A stretch of 64,000 bases of DNA, from the NCBI GenBank assembly GCA_019426215.1, contig CM033395.1, forward strand, positions 13,878,569-13,942,568. The letters are read 5' to 3'. Within the stretch, counting starts at the first letter, position 1; each line of letters starts with the position of its first letter. A program made the position numbers and the translations under genes. Below, in pieces: positions 47,744 to 58,990 of this stretch. The notes beneath the pieces were generated by a model that had not been told where the DNA came from, searched no databases, and was given only the letters and a program-made list of their open reading frames with translations. The stretch is from Buddleja alternifolia. Its lineage: Eukaryota > Streptophyta > Magnoliopsida > Lamiales > Scrophulariaceae.

Positions 47744-48607
47744 ATGGCAGGAAATCCTCCGTTTCTGACCCCAGAGCAACAAGAATGGCTTCTAGGACTC
47801 ATTCAAGCTATGCAACTCACTCTAGAGGACATGAATTGTCCGAAAAATATGCAATTGGTGTTCGACGTCATTCAAGCTTTGCAACAAGCACCAAATTGGG
47901 GTATGACTTCGAGGAGTGGTGAGGCAACTGTGAGGGAAGACGAGGAGTTGAAAAATGCACGAATCTCTGCCCAGCAGATCACACCCGAACGAGCAGCTGA
48001 AAGTGTAGCAGAATTTGAAGCATTACTATATGGCACGCTTGAACGTGCGGAACCAAATACTCCCACCGCCGAGCCTTCCATTCCTACAGCTTCTCAACCG
48101 GTTGAAGATTCTCCACCCTCTGTCCTCTCCACATGTAAGGAGGTAATTGATTCCAATGAGGGTAAGTTGTCATTGAATATAGAAGATGACATGGTTAATG
48201 TTGATAGCTATGAGGTTTTTGAGCATCCACTTGATTTTGATTTGTATTTCCACATTGATGCTTTTGATCCTTTTAGTGTTGAGCACTTTTAGGAAAAACG
48301 AACCAATCATCTTCTACATTCTTACATCGTGGACTCCGCATATGTCAAAGTGATGGGTGAAGAAAAACATGATATTGTATCTAGCTTGGAGAAAAGTCTA
48401 CACCATCACCCGACTCATGGGGAAGAAAGAGTAATTGAGGTGTTGAGGGACCATACGAAAATTCGTGAGTGGATGATTGCTTGGTCCCAACCTACGATAT
48501 GTAGCACAAATGATGGGCCAACCTTCACTACCAAGGGCCAAAAGTTGAAGCGATACCGGATAGTGAATTGGAGAATGAACAAGGCATTCATACATAAACC
48601 ACCTTAA
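47744..48607 (+). pseudogene. E2 shrunken gag-pol reading frame with one TAG
   Basis: ATG 47744 (MAGNPPFLTPEQQEW). Residues about 8-30 resemble the E1 gag segment ETREWLQGVLQAMQ. By about residue 135 the protein has jumped to the end of the protease (EVIDSNEGKLSLNIEDDMV, compare E1 VIDIANGKLTLNVGDDKV). A TAG at 48290-48292 follows SVEHF. The same frame then runs on to 48607, with EERVIEVLRDHTKIREW like the E1 region before RT, and GPTFTTKGQKLKRY like the E1 integrase end. The deletion therefore keeps one frame from gag to the end of pol with a single stop. No enzyme activity is expected. Confidence 0.7.
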
Positions 48608-48655
48608 GCCAATCAAAGAGCACAAAGTCAAGCTAATGACTATAAACAAGCGCTT

Positions 48656-48673
48656 CTTGGGAGGTAACCCAAG
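48656..48673 (+). promoter_or_regulatory. Conserved post-pol hairpin (E2)
   Basis: CTTGGG-AGGTAA-CCCAAG, a 6-bp stem, 49 bases after the last in-frame codon and in the same place as in E1. Confidence 0.6.
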
Positions 48674-48971
48674 TTTGTAAGTTTTCTTTTTGTTTTTCTT
48701 TCGTTTTTTGTTTAGTTTAGTTTGTTTCTTTATGTTGTGTTCAAGCATGCACTTTTGGCATGTTTTTCTTTAAGTCTTGATGGTTTGTGTTGTGAGTGCA
48801 TAACATGTAGTAGACGAGTTTTGCTATGGAGAATTTTCCATTGCGGACTTGAGCTTTGAGCGGATCTCACGTGATTAAGGGCTGCTTTTCAGTACCCTTG
48901 TTGTAAGTACTCTCATTTACTCCCCTTTTGAGTATGTATGATTGCGTCAACATTGAGGGCAATGTTGAGTT

Positions 48972-48984
48972 AAGTGTGGGGGGG
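48972..48984 (+). promoter_or_regulatory. Internal polypurine-tract-like site (E2)
   Basis: AAGTGTGGGGGGG, identical to the E1 internal site and to the E2 3' tract at 50272-50284. Confidence 0.6.
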
Positions 48985-50092
48985 AGGGTATCTATATGTC
49001 ATGTAATCTTGTTTTTAGCTCAAGTTTGGGGGAACTGTTGCTATTGCATGTATTGTGCTAAATTTTGAGAAAAATCAAGCATACAATTTTTTGTTTTAGG
49101 ATGGTTAGCTTGCCAATTGGTGCAATGAGACTTGAGAACTCAAGTCAATGGCATGATATCTTGTATATTTCTATTAATGGTCTAAAATAAAAATTACACA
49201 TCTTGATTATGCTCATTTCAACCTTAGTTGAGAGTCAATCTTCCTTAGATGATACACGTTGCACATAAGTCGAAGGTAGAGGGATTGAAAAGGATTCCCC
49301 ATCTCGAGACATGTGAGGAGCACCCCCGGATATATTAACCTAGATTTTTCATGTTGTTTTGAGATGATTAGTTGCTTATGGGTCCATAATTGTGTTAAAT
49401 GAATGAATGATTGAGATGAGATTTGTATGACCCCAAAAATTCGGTCAGGCCAACGAGTATTGGAGGTCACCAAAGCACCATTGCCTATATACTGTACTTG
49501 TTGTGCTAATTTGAGCTTTGCTCAAGCCAATCGGGAATTAGTTGAATAAAAGACCTCGTTCTATTTCGTGGCCTTTGCCACTCGGGTGATTAAGTTCGTA
49601 GGAGTGTCTTAACACTTAGCACCCTAAAACCCTCTAGTTTGGGAGTTGTTGACCCAAAGCCCGTTACATGGGTGGCAAAGAAGATCTAAAGGGGTAGAAC
49701 ATTGCACGAGGCCTTATGTTGTTATAAGCTTAAATCGTTCAAAGCGTGAAATGTCAATGTAAAGTGAATGGAAGTGGGCACAATTTAACCTTAAAGTTGC
49801 TTATGATTCAATGAGCTTTATGATCTATCGAAAGTTGGTACATATGGGGAATGTTTCCGAGCATGGTAGGGATGCCTTTCGATCATAATGCCCTAGATCT
49901 TATCTAACTATACCCTTTGGAAATTGGTTCAATTCTAGGTGTTGAATGAGCATTGTCTTCATTTGTGTATGTATTGTTGAGGTTTATTGTCACTTGATTA
50001 GTGTCATTGCATCATAGTTCTTATTTCGAGTTGTAGTGGTTGGTTTGAGCTAAACATCCTTCGATTTTGTGGGTATATCGTATGCAAACCCT

Positions 50093-50178
50093 CACGAGAC
50101 TATAACTCATCCTTTGAGGTAACTCAAAGGTTCAAAGGCTTGTTGCACACGCTAAGTGCAACCGTTTACTCCACGAAA
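50093..50178 (+). ncRNA. Conserved cluster of hairpins before the E2 3' LTR
   Basis: Counterpart of 16181-16271. Stem 2 is CCTTTGAG-GTAA-CTCAAAGG (50111-50130), GNRA-type loop. Stem 3 is TTGCAC(A)-CGCTA-(A)GTGCAA (50143-50161); one T-A pair of E1 is C-G here and the innermost pair is lost. Stem 1 has one mismatch. Stem 4 keeps the GAAA loop. Confidence 0.65.
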
Positions 50179-50247
50179 GCGAGTTAGTTAGTAGTTTTCT
50201 TTTCGTTTCTTCCTTGTTTGATGATGTTTCCATATCTTAGAATTCTT

Positions 50248-50284
50248 ATTGCTCGAGGTCGAGCAATTCATAAGTGTGGGGGGG
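50248..50284 (+). promoter_or_regulatory. Hairpin and 3' polypurine tract of E2
   Basis: Perfect 9-bp stem ATTGCTCGA-GG-TCGAGCAAT (50248-50267), then AAGTGTGGGGGGG (50272-50284) one base before the LTR. Confidence 0.75.
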
Positions 50285-50285
50285 T

Positions 50286-51695
50286 TGATAAGAGTCGTTT
50301 TTTTACATGTTTTTAAGCCCTTATATTTATGTTTTAAATTCATTTATCGGTTGATTTATGCCACATATGCGTATAATCTATGTGCTTATTGAGTAAAGGT
50401 GGAAAATCACTACAATCGACGTAAAGTGCATACACACACAGTATTTCAGTGTATTTTGAAATCGAATTCGAGGAAGTTTTCTTCTACAAAGTTGTCAAAC
50501 TCTGTCTTGGCTTCACGTGGCAACTTGAATCATACAAATCCGAGGTCCGTGGAGACAGTTATGAAGAAAATACAATTTATGCGCTGAAAAACAAGAAAAC
50601 GGTTCAGACTCTGCAGCTGGCGCCTAGGCGCCACATCACCCGCGCCTAGGCGGCCGTCAACTTATTCCCCAAGCCATTTAGTCCACCTGGATCGCGCCTA
50701 GGCGCCATTTAGGTCACGCCTGGGCGCCGATACAGCGGTTTTGAAGGTATAAAGGCCAAAAATGAAAGGAAAAGAAGGGGGTTCGAATTCTAAAGGAATT
50801 TTGGGGATTTCTTGGGATTAGGACCTCACTTTTCATCACTTTAGAAGAGAAAAAGAGAAGGGAAGAAAGAGATTCAAGCCTCCAATTAAAGATTCGATCA
50901 TCAATTCAACATAGGGAGTTTCTTAGCTTTAGATTCATCTTTGTCTATGAACATGGATCTTATGCTTAGCTTTTTCCTTATGCATTTTATGAGCTAAATT
51001 GTTGAACTAGGGCCATGAGAAGGCCATGTTTTTATTATTGTGATAATAAGATTGTTTTCCATTTCAATTCATATATTGCTATGTATTGTGATTTTGTGGT
51101 TGAATGCCTTACATATGCTTGATCACCATGTGTTTGATATCATGCCTAGGTGAATTATTCGAGAGAAAGTTGACTTAGGGTGCAAGAATTTCACAACATC
51201 ACCGAACCAAATAGGAGTTGCCCTAGACATAGGTAAAGACTCCCGGGTGAAGTCGTTCAATTTTAATCGAGTAAGCTCTAGATCTTTAATGCATACTTAG
51301 TGGTTAGATTTCCGGGTAGACATACTTAGGAAACCGCCAATTAAGTATAGGAGTCTATCACGAGACATCGGTTATTCTTTACCTTAGAAGTTTTCACCAT
51401 AGCAATGTATGTCTAATGAATTGGTAATGATCTTGGGATAGCAATACGCAACATGTGCCCGAACATGAGCCTTAGTCACCTCTCCACCTTGGAAGTTTAA
51501 TCTCTCTTTACTTTCGCTTTAGCGTATTTTACTTTCCTTTTTAGTTAAATCTCTAATTTACTTCCTTTTGTTATCGAAAATCATAAACTAAAATTCAAGT
51601 CTCCGTGGTTCGACAACCCGGACTTATTGTCCATTTCTATCACTACACACGATTAGTGCACTTGCTACCAAAGCACGTTAGCTTCTTGCGTGTCA
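50286..51695 (+). repeat. 3' LTR of E2
   Basis: 1410 bp, a few percent different from the 5' LTR. It keeps cleaner palindromes (GGCGCCTAGGCGCC near 50620; CGCGCCTAGGCGCC near 50693). TATAAAG at 50748-50754. Confidence 0.9.
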
Positions 51696-52010
51696 ACTCA
51701 AATAGAAAACCACTACATGAACACAAGGACTTTGGTGAGAGTTAAAATAAGCGGTACAAAGCCGACTTAGGTTAGATGATTTCTACGAAAAGAATCCTCC
51801 CAAAGCTCAAAAGACAAAGGAAAGATTATATCCTAAGGAATCATATATCAAGTGTCGAGCTCCCAAGGTGTACCGTAGACAAGCGCTAAGGAATCACGAG
51901 CGTCAATATCAACGTAGAACTAGATCATATTATCAATACTATGATGATTATAATTATGTTCAACAATGATATTATTATACAACTCACAAGCACACAACCA
52001 ATGTGGAAAA
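51696..52010 (+). pseudogene. SIRE-like fragment S2, piece 3
   Basis: Begins with the 100-bp duplicate of 46102-46201 (one mismatch seen) and carries on in the same SIRE-like sequence (AKGRL-type lysine-rich, then Tyr-rich codons). It fades near 52010, so the rest of the element is missing. Confidence 0.65.
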
Positions 52011-52854
52011 ATATTAATTTGTTATGAAAATTATTAATTACAAAAGCCAATTAGCTGCATTTATTATATTTATATCTTATCAAAATAAGAAAAACATGTG
52101 TAACTACCCCTATTATAATTGAAATTACAATTACCTTATCCATTAATGCATGAAATTACATTTACCCCTGAGCGCTCTAATTTACGCTCAAAATGCGATA
52201 AATGACAATTTTACCCTCAATTTAAAACTTACAAAAAAATAGAAAAATCAGCCAAAATAACATTGGCTAACTAGATAAAAATGCCCCTTACCCTTTAAGT
52301 TGATTTCTCACGTTCTCCACCACCACCCTGAGCAATCGCCACCATCCCACTTCGCTACCGTGCTTAGTGACGCAATATTGGTCTTCAGTTCCATCCCCAC
52401 TCCTCCAGCATGCAGAGCACCACCGCACCGCTTTGGCCGCCGTCAACTTTCACATAATTAGATGGGGGGTGATTGTATATTTATTTATTAGTAGGGGTGA
52501 AAATTGTAATATATGTTCTTTTCTTTTCTTTTTTTGTCAATGTGATACTGTAATTAGGGAAATTTAAGCAAATAGCACCTTTGTGCATAATGAATTTAGG
52601 GTATAGCACCCAAACACAAAATATTTAAGGGCCTAGCACCCTCAAATTTGCAATTTGGTCCCTCAAGTTTACATAGCCAAGCCATTATTTTTGACCAAGT
52701 CAAAATGCCCAAAACCGAGCAAAAACTGACACATGGTAGGATAATTTTATTCTCTTAGTACTTATGCTTTATTTTATTTTCAGTTTGGTCCCTTTATTTT
52801 CTTGTAGAATTATTTAAACCCATGAAACTAATTATACATATTTTAAAGAACAGG
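52011..52854. other. Unassigned sequence before the pararetrovirus
   Basis: AT-rich start, then a C-rich patch (about 52310-52450) with no clear gene. Phrases such as TTTGGTCCCT and TAGCACC recur at 52575-52800, as in ends of some DNA transposons. No boundary could be set. Confidence 0.45.
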
Positions 52855-52915
52855 GAATCCCAACCCGCTTTTAAAAATCTGTATAAACTCTACATTGCAC
52901 TCATAATTTATTTAC

Positions 52916-54175
52916 ATGCATGTACCCTCTCATATTTTAACCTCTTTTATCGATTGTCTTAATACTTTAGAAAACTTAGATTATAATAATCAGAAATTAA
53001 TATTAGAATTACGAAACCAATTAATAACTAGGAGAGATGATTGGGTTAATACATATTTTAACTTACCACCTAGATTACGAGATCACCAAAATTATATTAA
53101 ATACCTTTTAATCTTGAATATATTAGTAGCAGCTTTTCATTAAAATAGATCTTTCTAATTTGATTATAGTCTAGCCGATAGATCCATAATCTCGTTAGAT
53201 AAACATAAATTTATTTGTAGATTTGATTCAAGTTTTAAGCACGATTTACATTAAGAACATAAACACTTAAATAGTTTAACTGATTTACTTATATCTCTGG
53301 CGTCGAACTTAAAATTAGAAGACACAAAATTTTATAAAACCTTAGAATTATTAAAAGAATCAGTTTTAATAAATAGAGAAATAATAAAATGAGGTGAAAG
53401 TAATAATTTTGATTATATTAAACAACAGTCTGAGGAAACTTTGAAAATAGTTAAAAAATATAATAAGTTTTTCCCTACTAAAGACGAAATAATAGAATTA
53501 AAATATAGTTTGGAAAATAATAAATTAAAACAAATAGAAATCGAAACTAAGAAAACTTTAAGTCAAGTAATAGAAAAAATAAATAAATTTGAAGCCCAAA
53601 TTTTAGAAACTAATAAAATTTTAAAGAATATAGAGTGAATAGTTAGTGGATGAATAATCAAGAAAATAGACTAGAATATAAAAGAGTCATTGAACTAGCA
53701 AATAAATATTTAGATACAGAAACAAGATTTACTACCTACTAAGGAAATAGTAATTCAGATAAAATATATCCTAAATTTTGGAATATTCAATTCGCTTTAA
53801 TTTTATAGATATTTGAAAAGCTAGATAACTTAGAAAATAAAATAGAATGATTAAGTACTAAAATAGACACAGTATCTCAAATAATTAAGGGAGATTTACA
53901 AGATAGTTTAGAAGAAAAATTCGCAAATCTAGCACTAGACGAGTCTGAAAACCCCAAAAAAGAACCCAAAAAATATATATATTGGTAAAATATTAAGATC
54001 ATTTAGTGGTACTAGTAGAACTATAAGTGAATCAAGTAGTAAAGAAAAAGAGAAAGGAAAAATAAGCAACACTTTCACTAAAAGAATATTTAGAGGCTCG
54101 GGAAGTCAAAGCTCATCTAGAGAGGTAGAATCAGAAGAAACAATAGACGTAGAAGAAAATTCTTAATTTGTACAA
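52916..54175 (+). pseudogene. Pararetrovirus N-terminal proteins, broken
   Basis: Pieces at 52916-53143 and 53441-53638 plus broken frames to about 54175. The second piece is rich in Lys, Glu, Ile and Asn and likely formed a coiled coil; virion-associated proteins of the family often have one. No domain is named with confidence. The stretch ends in a Ser/Glu-rich tail. Confidence 0.5.
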
Positions 54176-54186
54176 CAATAAACGAA

Positions 54187-54776
54187 TGGATAAGTTAAAA
54201 CCAAAGACATTATATAACGTAGGAAAAATGAATTTTAACACATATTTAATCAAAAAACTTAGATAGAAAGAAGTAAAAATTACGACAAATGTTGAAAATA
54301 TAAGGTTAGTTAGTCAAGAATGTATAAAGCAATTAAAGGAATTAAAGCAGTTAAAGCAAAAATATATACATTTAGGACTAATTATTGTAGGAATAAAAGG
54401 ATTAACTAGAAAAGGAACTGGTGGGAAAGTTTTAGTTTTATTATTAGATAAAAGGTGGTCTAATGCTAAGAGAGCAGTATTCGCTAGTATGGAAATAGAT
54501 ATGAATAATAATGTAGAAATATTTTATGTAGCTCCAAATATGATGAAAAGTATTAAAGATATTAGTAAAATCACTATAGGACTACAAACCAGAGGATATG
54601 AAACATATGATGCAAATAACTTAGTTGTCTCTATAGCTTTTTTAGGAAGGGTAACCAATAATAGTTTCCCTCAATATAAAATTAATATAGACGGAATAAT
54701 AGATGGATTAGCCTCAATAGGAGTAAAAATGATTAAACCCTTAAATATAGATAATAGCGATTTAAATGGAGAATAA
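54187..54776 (+). pseudogene. Pararetrovirus movement protein (30K type), broken
   Basis: Starts near ATG 54187; a stop near 54267 and a frame change precede an open stretch at 54489-54776. Its pattern (alternating strands, a conserved Asp-containing core, then a Gly-rich turn) is what I recognise as a caulimovirid cell-to-cell movement protein. Such proteins help virus spread through plasmodesmata. The breaks make this copy non-functional. Confidence 0.55.
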
Positions 54777-54836
54777 TGAAAATTAACCAAACACTTAGAA
54801 GAAAGTGATACGTTTAAAATTCCAAGAGAAAGTGTA

Positions 54837-56493
54837 ATGTATACAAATAGTAAAGGTCAAACTTCTATTAGATTTCTTAATTATCAAAAACAAGATCCCA
54901 AGGAAAATCTAGAAGATCTAGAAGAAGAAACTAATAATGAGACAGAAACAAACTATATGAATATTATAGAAGAAGAAGTTAGAATAACTAGTAGATTTGC
55001 AAATTGGGAAATAGAATCTGACATAGAAAGCGAAGATGAAGAAAATATAGAAGAAATAGATGAAGAGATTACACAATTAGAAAGTCAGTTTAAAAATAAT
55101 TATAAATCAAAAAATATAAAATAAATAGTAACAAAATATTTTGAGATAAATAATTTAAGAGAATTAGTAGATGAAATGTACTTCAAAGCAATGAATTTAG
55201 ATATAAATTTAGAATCAGCTGAAAAAGAATTTAAAATTATAATATTAATTTAATAGATGATATATGCTTAGGAAAAGTAGAATTTGAAAAATTCTTTAAA
55301 AATAGAGAAAAGGATAGTAATGAAATAACTTTTATGGAAGATAGTCAAGTCAGTACTAGTAGTAATCCAGGAAAAAGAAGTAGAGTAGAACCCGATTATA
55401 GTGAAGCTCCAGCTAGAAATGTAGAACTAAGTGGAAGACCAAAATGGAAAAACTCATTATATGAATATGGATCAACTCAACCAAGGAAATATGTAGGGAT
55501 GAAGCTGCCCATAGGAAAAATCATGAGTGAAACCATGTTAGTAATTGAATTAGGAAGCCCTCAAATGTGGCTAGAAGAAGTAAATATATGGGAACAATGT
55601 GTAGTAAGACATTAGGAAATAAATAAAAAAGCAGATATAGATATGTTTAACTTTTTAGAAACATGCTTAGGACCTCCAGTTTTGTCCATTTGGCAAAAGT
55701 AAAAAAGAAAAATAATCCATCTAAAATTAATGAAATAAAAGCTCTAGGAAATGATACTTATAATTTTACTAGTTTTATTAGAACTTTAATAATAGGAATA
55801 GATCTAGGAAGAGAAAATACATTCATACAAGATACTGCACTTAGAAACCTAGAGCAACTTACTATAACAGATATGAAATATTATATACCATTTAGTCAAG
55901 ATTTTACAAGATTAATAGCAGAAGCTAATAAAGCTTTTGACAAAGAATTATGTAATAGGTATTTTACAAAATTTCCACAAGATTTAAGAAAATACATGAA
56001 AAATGGACAAACAGCAATGGTAATCTTACATGATTAGATATAGGACCTAGAGTACAATATACTTTCTTTAAACTTTAAGAACGGTGTAAAGAAGAATTTA
56101 TTAGAGAACAAATTAGAAAACAATCTTATGAGTTTTGTAGAAAAGCTATATACACTCCACAACAGTATGGACAAAGAAATTACTTTAAACCAAAACGAAA
56201 AATATTACGAAAATCCAATAAACCAAAATCTAATTTTAGACAAAATAGACAAAGAAGAAAACCCCCTAATTATGTTAGAAAGCCATCAAACTAGGAAATG
56301 CACTTGTTTTATTTATGGGGATCCTAAACCATTAGTTAATAGATGCCCGAAAAGACAATTTAATATGGAAATAGCAGCTATAGCAGAGCAACTAGATGAA
56401 GATGTAGTAAGTATAGACGGAAATGAAAGTGACAAAGAGAGTATATATAGTATAGTAAGTGAAGAAGGACCAAAAATTCCAAATATAATATAA
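54837..56493 (+). pseudogene. Pararetrovirus coat protein region with first zinc finger, broken
   Basis: An acidic, Glu/Asn-rich stretch (54837-55124) is followed by the coat protein in pieces at 55334-55615, 55663-56037 and 56128-56493, ending in a Lys/Arg/Asn-rich region before the zinc finger. The finger near 56296-56345 keeps the spacing CxCx2Cx4Hx4C, but Tyr replaces the third ligand and Pro the His, so it could not bind zinc normally. A short acidic tail follows. Stops at 55613, 56037 and elsewhere break it. Confidence 0.65.
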
Positions 56494-56502
56494 TACACTT
56501 AT

Positions 56503-56724
56503 ATGAATAGTTTATGTGATCATAAATATATAAATGGAAAAGGAACTATGAATATAGCCTGTAGTATTTGTAGATTATATCCTAGTATGCATTTAAGATA
56601 TCAGTGCAATATATGTTTTGACGAAATTTGTTTCAGTTGTGCTAAAGATGTATATAATATAGAAACAAACGTATCGTCTAAACCTAATAAAAAAATTAGA
56701 AACGATAGAAATTCTAAGCCATAA
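56503..56724 (+). pseudogene. Second zinc finger, badnavirus type
   Basis: A 73-codon open stretch with Cys spacing exactly CX2CX11CX2CX4CX2C (about 56557-56643), the pattern known from badnaviruses and rice tungro bacilliform virus. All six Cys are present. It sits between coat protein and protease, as expected. It is one of the best-kept parts of the insertion. Confidence 0.75.
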
Positions 56725-56755
56725 AATAGAAAATTTAGACTTAAAAATATAATTA

Positions 56756-57420
56756 ATGGAATTAAAATTCAAAAATAATGAGAACATAAGCAGTAATCAA
56801 ACTAAAAGAAAAGGTGTAGTTATAGAAGAACTTAATGAACTTAAACAACAATTAGAAGAAACCCATTTACAAAATACAGCATACGAACCTCAAATACAAG
56901 TACCTTATACTAGTAGTTTAATACTTTTAGACCGTCAAATATGGTGTAATCAAGAAAAATATATTGAAACTAAAGTCATGTTAGATACGGGAAGTAAAAA
57001 AAGTATGCTTAGTTCTAGTCTTGTACCAAAAGAATTTGAAGCAAGATTAAGATTAAGTCTGCAGAAAAAAGATTAATAAAAATAACAAAAGAATTAATTA
57101 ACGTAGGAATACATTTTAAAGATTTTTCAGCAAATTATAGTAGCAAATATACCTTAGGACAAGTACTTATAGCACCAGATAACATAACAAGCCAAGAATT
57201 CCTTTTAGGGTTAAATTTTATCTGTGCATTAAATGGAAGTATATTAGTAGGAAAAAATTATATTACTATTAGCAAACATAATTATACATTTCCTACTAAT
57301 AGATATATTAAACAATCAGAGTTGACTGCGAAGCATGGTGGACATGGTATTTCTGATTTAGATTTTTTCAAAGAATTAGAACAAAACAAAATAGAATCTG
57401 AAACCTTAGACATCCTATTA
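56756..57420 (+). pseudogene. Pararetrovirus aspartic protease, broken
   Basis: The active-site motif LDTGS is intact near 56982-56996. A frameshift near 57070 moves the rest of the domain to another frame. This would have cut the viral polyprotein. A lysine/glutamate-rich linker leads to the RT. Confidence 0.7.
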
Positions 57421-58110
57421 GATGAACAAATTAGAGATATTGGGAAAGGGATAAGAAGTTCTAAACCTAGAAAATGAAAGAATTCTGCACAAGTTAGAAA
57501 TGTTAGGATTTATAGGAGATGATTTGGCCAAAAATAAAGTAAAATATACCTTTAAACTAAATATTTTAAACCCCGATATAGTAATAAGAACAACAGCTAT
57601 AGAATATACGTCTGAAGATATAAAAGAATTCAAAACACAAATAAAAGAAATGTTAGAAATTGGTATAATAAGAAGAAATGATAGTCCTCATAGATCGGCA
57701 GCCTTTATAATAAGAAATAATGCATAAATAAAAAGAGGAAAACCTAGAATAGTCTATAATTATAAAAGACTTAATGATAATACAGAAGATGATGCTTATA
57801 GAATTCCTAATAAAGATGAGTTAATTTATCTAATACAAAATAAAAAGATATTTTTAAAATTTGATCTAAAAAGCGGATATAATCAGATTAAAATAGTAGA
57901 AAAAGACAAAAAGTGGACAACATTAAGCTGTAGTGAAGGACATTTCGAGGGAAATATTCTATCTTTTGGTTTAACAAATGCTCCAGCAATATTTCAAAGA
58001 TTTATGAAAATTGTATTTAAACTTTTAGATTTCTGTTTAGCATACATAGATGATATTTAGTAGCCTCTGAAAATATTAAACAACATCAAGATCATTTAAA
58101 ATAAATGTTT
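57421..58110 (+). pseudogene. Pararetrovirus reverse transcriptase, truncated
   Basis: Recognisable caulimovirid RT blocks: a primer-grip-like start near 57600, RIVYNYKRLND near 57750, FDLKSGYNQIKI near 57860, FGLTNAPAIFQRF near 57967, and the catalytic YIDD near 58039. A stop comes two codons after the catalytic motif, and recognisable sequence ends by about 58110. RNase H and the rest are missing. Confidence 0.8.
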
Positions 58111-58299
58111 AATTTAATATTCGATTCAAGTATCCACTATGAATATTTGATTCAAAGTTTTTACTATCACAATATTCGGGTACCTGAAACGTGCTAGATT
58201 ATGTAAAGGTTCAAGTCGAAAGACACCTTTATTGAAGTGCAAAATACTATTAAATAGAAATGTTGGAAATTGTATGGAATTTTGAAAATTGGGGGGGAT

Positions 58300-58990
58300 T
58301 GTTGGAATTTTCGTATTAAATGTTTGTATAAAACAAGTGTTTAATGAAGAATTAAATAGAAATTGTTTGGAACATTTATGAGAAAGTTCTTTATCCCACA
58401 TAGGAAAAGTAAAGAAGTTAAAGTACGTATATAATAAATGTACTTGCTTGAATACTTAAATTGATAAGCTAAAAGGGAGTGGAGGGATCACCCACGCCCA
58501 GTGCGATGCACCGCACACCGCGACCGCGTCGCGCGCGCCGCGACCCGCGTACTGCGGCTGAGGCTGGTGCCGGGGGCGGGCCGGGCCGTGGTCCGTGCTC
58601 GCGTGCCATCAGTGGTCGTGGTCTATCTTTTTGCTAAAAATTCTAATTAAAGTATGAAAAAGTCACAATTTAATTAATTTTGAGTGCCAAATTTAAATTT
58701 CTGACCGTTAAACCCAAATGGTTTAATTTTGGCGCCATGACTGTTCAGCTTGAACGAAAAGGTGCAATCTTTTCGTTCAAAGCCTATCCGAATCAGTGTG
58801 ATTTTTCACTAGTGACTCTATACGTCCTATGAATATATGATCCCTGAATCCGAAATAATACTTTTAACTTTACATTAACATATACAATTTCGTTTCTTTT
58901 CAAATCTGCTCTATTCAAGAATATTCAAAAACTGCTACTTGAATATTGAATTGTCTGTTTTATCTTGGGAGACTTATTTGTTGGAACCTA
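58300..58990 (+). repeat. Probable LTR with GC-rich patch (F)
   Basis: TGTTGGAATTTTCG follows a GGGGGGGAT purine run, as at a 3' LTR. It contains a very GC-rich stretch (about 58488-58612) between AT-rich flanks. The right end is uncertain and no duplication was found. Confidence 0.4.

Larger units (their letters stand above)
48608..50092 (+). other. E2 3' non-coding region
   Basis: Contains the post-pol hairpin at 48656-48673 and the internal polypurine tract at 48972-48984. Otherwise no coding frame is supported. Confidence 0.65.
46202..51695 (+). mobile_element. Athila-like deletion derivative E2 (LARD-type)
   Basis: 5494 bp: LTR 46202-47609, tRNA-Asp primer site, a short gag/protease/integrase remnant, conserved hairpins, two polypurine tracts, LTR 50286-51695. 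It lacks the RT catalytic core, RNase H, integrase core and env-position ORF of E1. It sits in SIRE-like S2 and is flanked by 100-bp direct repeats (46102-46201, 51696-51795) that abut both LTR ends. LTR ends (TGATAAG...GTGTCA) and internal blocks match E1, so it belongs to the same lineage and would need enzymes in trans. Confidence 0.9.
52855..58120 (+). mobile_element. Endogenous pararetrovirus, badnavirus/tungrovirus-like, decayed
   Basis: A very AT-rich block coding on one strand, in caulimovirid order: N-terminal proteins, movement protein, coat protein, two zinc fingers, aspartic protease, reverse transcriptase. It stops soon after the RT catalytic site, so RNase H is absent. Frames are cut by many TAG/TGA/TAA codons and shifts, and no intact viral protein remains. 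The second zinc-finger spacing is the one known from badnaviruses and tungroviruses. Exact genus is open; AT-richness is unlike typical badnaviruses. No LTRs are expected or seen. Confidence 0.85.
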
